From: CAZCCC01 sp964497245
GTDB taxonomy: Bacteria > Patescibacteriota > Patescibacteriia > Buchananbacterales > UBA6539
Length of the DNA stretch: 5,991 nt
Direction: 5' to 3'
Assembly: GCA_964497245.1 (NCBI GenBank)
Contig: CAZCCC010000042.1
Location: 1 to 5,991, forward strand
Shown: one piece after another, positions 5,048 through 5,991 of the stretch
Position numbering within the stretch: the stretch's first letter is position 1
How the letters are laid out: each line of letters begins with the position of its first letter
Made by a program: the position numbers and the translations under genes
Notes under the pieces: generated by a model
The model's database searches: none
What the model was told of the DNA's origin: nothing
Seen by the model: the letters and a program-made list of their open reading frames with translations, nothing else

Positions 5048-5096
5048 AGTGGGGTTGCCACTATTTGACTGTCATTATTGACAAGGGGTTGCCTTG
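5048..5096. repeat. Two hairpins with identical GGTTG loops and different stems
   Basis: AGTGG-GGTTG-CCACT (5048-5062) and CAAGG-GGTTG-CCTTG (5082-5096) are both perfect five-bp stems on a five-base loop, 34 bases apart. The three outer stem pairs differ between copies, yet pairing is kept in each. Between them TGTCA (5070-5074) and TGACA (5079-5083) can form a third small stem. They lie in the 3' untranslated region of the minus-strand gene, where the loops read CAACC. Confidence 0.55.
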
Positions 5097-5106
5097 CTTT
5101 TATTTT
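5078..5106 (+). promoter_or_regulatory. Possible antisense promoter toward the coiled-coil gene
   Basis: A perfect TTGACA (5078-5083), a 17-base spacer (5084-5100) and TATTTT (5101-5106, four of six) are arranged like a sigma-70 promoter reading rightward. No plus-strand gene follows, so it would make RNA antisense to the 3' end of the minus-strand gene. It may equally be a chance match within the hairpin region. Confidence 0.25.
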
Positions 5107-5142
5107 TCAGTCCTGATAACTTTGTACAAATGTTTTCCAAAC

Positions 5143-5991
5143 TTATTCGGCATCCGGAGCTGCCAGAACTTTATCGTCAAGCTCCAGAAAGCCGGCAGAG
5201 TCGGTAGCCGGTTCCGTGACTACGACAGCAGTCGGAACAACCGGAGAACCAAGATATTTGCTACGATATGCCATCGCAGCATCTACGGGAGTGGAAACTG
5301 AAAGCCCGTCGTAAGAGAGAAACTCTCCACTTGCATCACTGAGGCCGCCAAATTCAATAGCGGCTTGCGCTTGTGCCAAACGGCTTCGAATTTCCTTAAA
5401 GTAACGATTTTCGTCAACATTGATTCCTGTGCCAACCAGTGATTGAGCCAATGCCTTAACCTCGGCAATAGCCTCACCGCTTTGCAACAACACTTCAATG
5501 TGACTCAGATCTGCTTTTTGACTTTCCAACTGGGCCTTGCTGTCACTGATAGCAGCCATACCCTGCTCAATTGCTTGAAAAAGCATCTGATAGCTGGTCT
5601 GAGCCGTCTGAAAACGAACCCGAAGTCTCTCACACAATTCCGCCCGGCGATTCACGTCAGCGATAACGCGTTCCCGGCTTAAATCTTGTCCATTAACCGG
5701 AATAGTCGGGCCGGTATGGGCCTCAAGCAAAACCAAACCCTGGCCAAGTGCCGATTCGTGTTTTGCCAGTTGGACTTGTAGTCCGTCTCGTTCACGGGCG
5801 ATATTGTTGAGTCGTTCTTTGGCGACCAAAATTTCGGCATACTTGCCTTGAAGTTTCGCCAACTGCTCAACGATCTCGGTCCGGGCATTGTCAACCAAGT
5901 TTCTGCTGCGTACACGGTCAGCAAAACCTTGGTCAATATCACCCCGCGTCTGCCAAAAGTAGTCCTTGCTCCACGGAAAGACAGTAAAAGC
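5143..5991 (-). CDS. Coiled-coil protein of unknown function, 5'-truncated by the window edge
   Basis: The frame is open from the right edge for 282 codons to a TAA at 5143-5145. The TTG at 5896-5898 is not a convincing start because the frame continues upstream with protein-like sequence (AFTVFPWSKDYFWQTRGDID onward), so the true N-terminus lies outside. Counting from the edge, residues of about 25-90, 105-175 and 185-220 are rich in A, E, K, L, Q and R with heptad-like spacing, indicating long helices or coiled coils. A PVNGQD loop (about 97-102) breaks them. The last 45 residues are rich in V, T, A and P and end acidic (ELDDKVLAAPDAE). No signal or membrane segment is visible in this part. 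I do not recognise the family; a PspA/IM30-like helical hairpin is one possibility but no signature supports it. Its G+C content is much higher than that of the other genes. Confidence 0.8.
   Translation of the reverse strand, partial: AFTVFPWSKDYFWQTRGDIDQGFADRVRSRNLVDNARTEIVEQLAKLQGKYAEILVAKERLNNIARERDGLQVQLAKHESALGQGLVLLEAHTGPTIPVNGQDLSRERVIADVNRRAELCERLRVRFQTAQTSYQMLFQAIEQGMAAISDSKAQLESQKADLSHIEVLLQSGEAIAEVKALAQSLVGTGINVDENRYFKEIRSRLAQAQAAIEFGGLSDASGEFLSYDGLSVSTPVDAAMAYRSKYLGSPVVPTAVVVTEPATDSAGFLELDDKVLAAPDAE

Larger units (their letters stand above)
5017..5144. repeat. Eight-base inverted repeat bracketing the 3' untranslated region
   Basis: AAGTTTGG (5017-5024) and CCAAACTT (5137-5144) are exact reverse complements. 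They enclose the two GGTTG hairpins and a perfect 10-base palindrome TTTGTACAAA (5121-5130). The right arm overlaps the TAA stop of the minus-strand gene by two bases. Eight bases over 128 can arise by chance, so this is only a possible element boundary. Confidence 0.3.

Noticed and set aside
5065..5301. Plus-strand 78-codon frame downstream of the possible antisense promoter
   Set aside because: Its first part reads through the hairpin region, and the rest is antisense to the coiled-coil gene with a composition typical of a shadow frame.
5143..5898. TTG at 5898 as the start of the coiled-coil gene
   Set aside because: The frame continues 31 codons to the window edge with protein-like sequence, and no ribosome-binding site precedes the TTG.
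5283..5942. Other alternative frames over the coiled-coil gene (5283-5498 -, 5443-5682 +, 5679-5942 -)
   Set aside because: GC-rich DNA leaves several frames open. Only the 5143-5991 minus frame is open across the whole region and has regular helix-like composition.

Overview
The window is AT-rich for most of its length and looks like a contig from the Candidate Phyla Radiation (Patescibacteria). This is inferred from gene families, not from a marker gene. The clues are: an S11 D,D-carboxypeptidase carrying the N-terminal 'LKGRILLQVE..G.AWY.DP' repeats common in these genomes; a TIGR02436-type four-helix-bundle protein; a 67-residue DUF736-like protein; hairpins with a CCGCCAAAGGCGG core between genes; TAA as the only stop codon; and no Shine-Dalgarno sequence before any of the four starts that can be seen.

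Layout. Positions 1-398 are non-coding, with an imperfect inverted repeat (30-88) and a good promoter (255-283). Positions 399-2639 (+) encode a 746-residue membrane-anchored right-handed beta-helix protein with a duplicated, very cysteine-rich C-terminal tail. It converges on two minus-strand genes across a 13-bp-stem bidirectional terminator (2652-2683). Those genes are the 67-residue DUF736-like protein (2702-2905) and the four-helix-bundle protein (2952-3341). The four-helix gene is bracketed by inverted arrays of a GAATC-containing heptamer, and both its start and stop codons lie inside those arrays. A divergent promoter region (3424-3470) separates it from the S11 peptidase gene (3480-4691, +), whose predicted transcript has almost no 5' leader. 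A simple terminator follows at 4743-4764.

Positions 4765-5142 hold no gene but are packed with inverted repeats: a composite palindrome with GGGTATTAACC at both ends (4780-4886), a second stem (4884-4969), a minus-strand terminator (4967-5008), and two small hairpins with identical GGTTG loops and different stems (5048-5096). From about 5143 to the right edge, base composition rises to about half G+C. The only gene there (5143-5991, -) is the C-terminal part of a coiled-coil protein that I do not recognise. Its start lies outside the window.

Functionally, the two plus-strand proteins are both predicted to act outside the cytoplasmic membrane: one is a surface beta-helix protein and the other a peptidoglycan peptidase. 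The two small minus-strand genes are compact, widely distributed families of unknown role. There is no sign of one operon-like system. The most unusual items are the heptamer-bracketed four-helix gene, the cysteine-rich tail, the hairpin cluster and the composition break.
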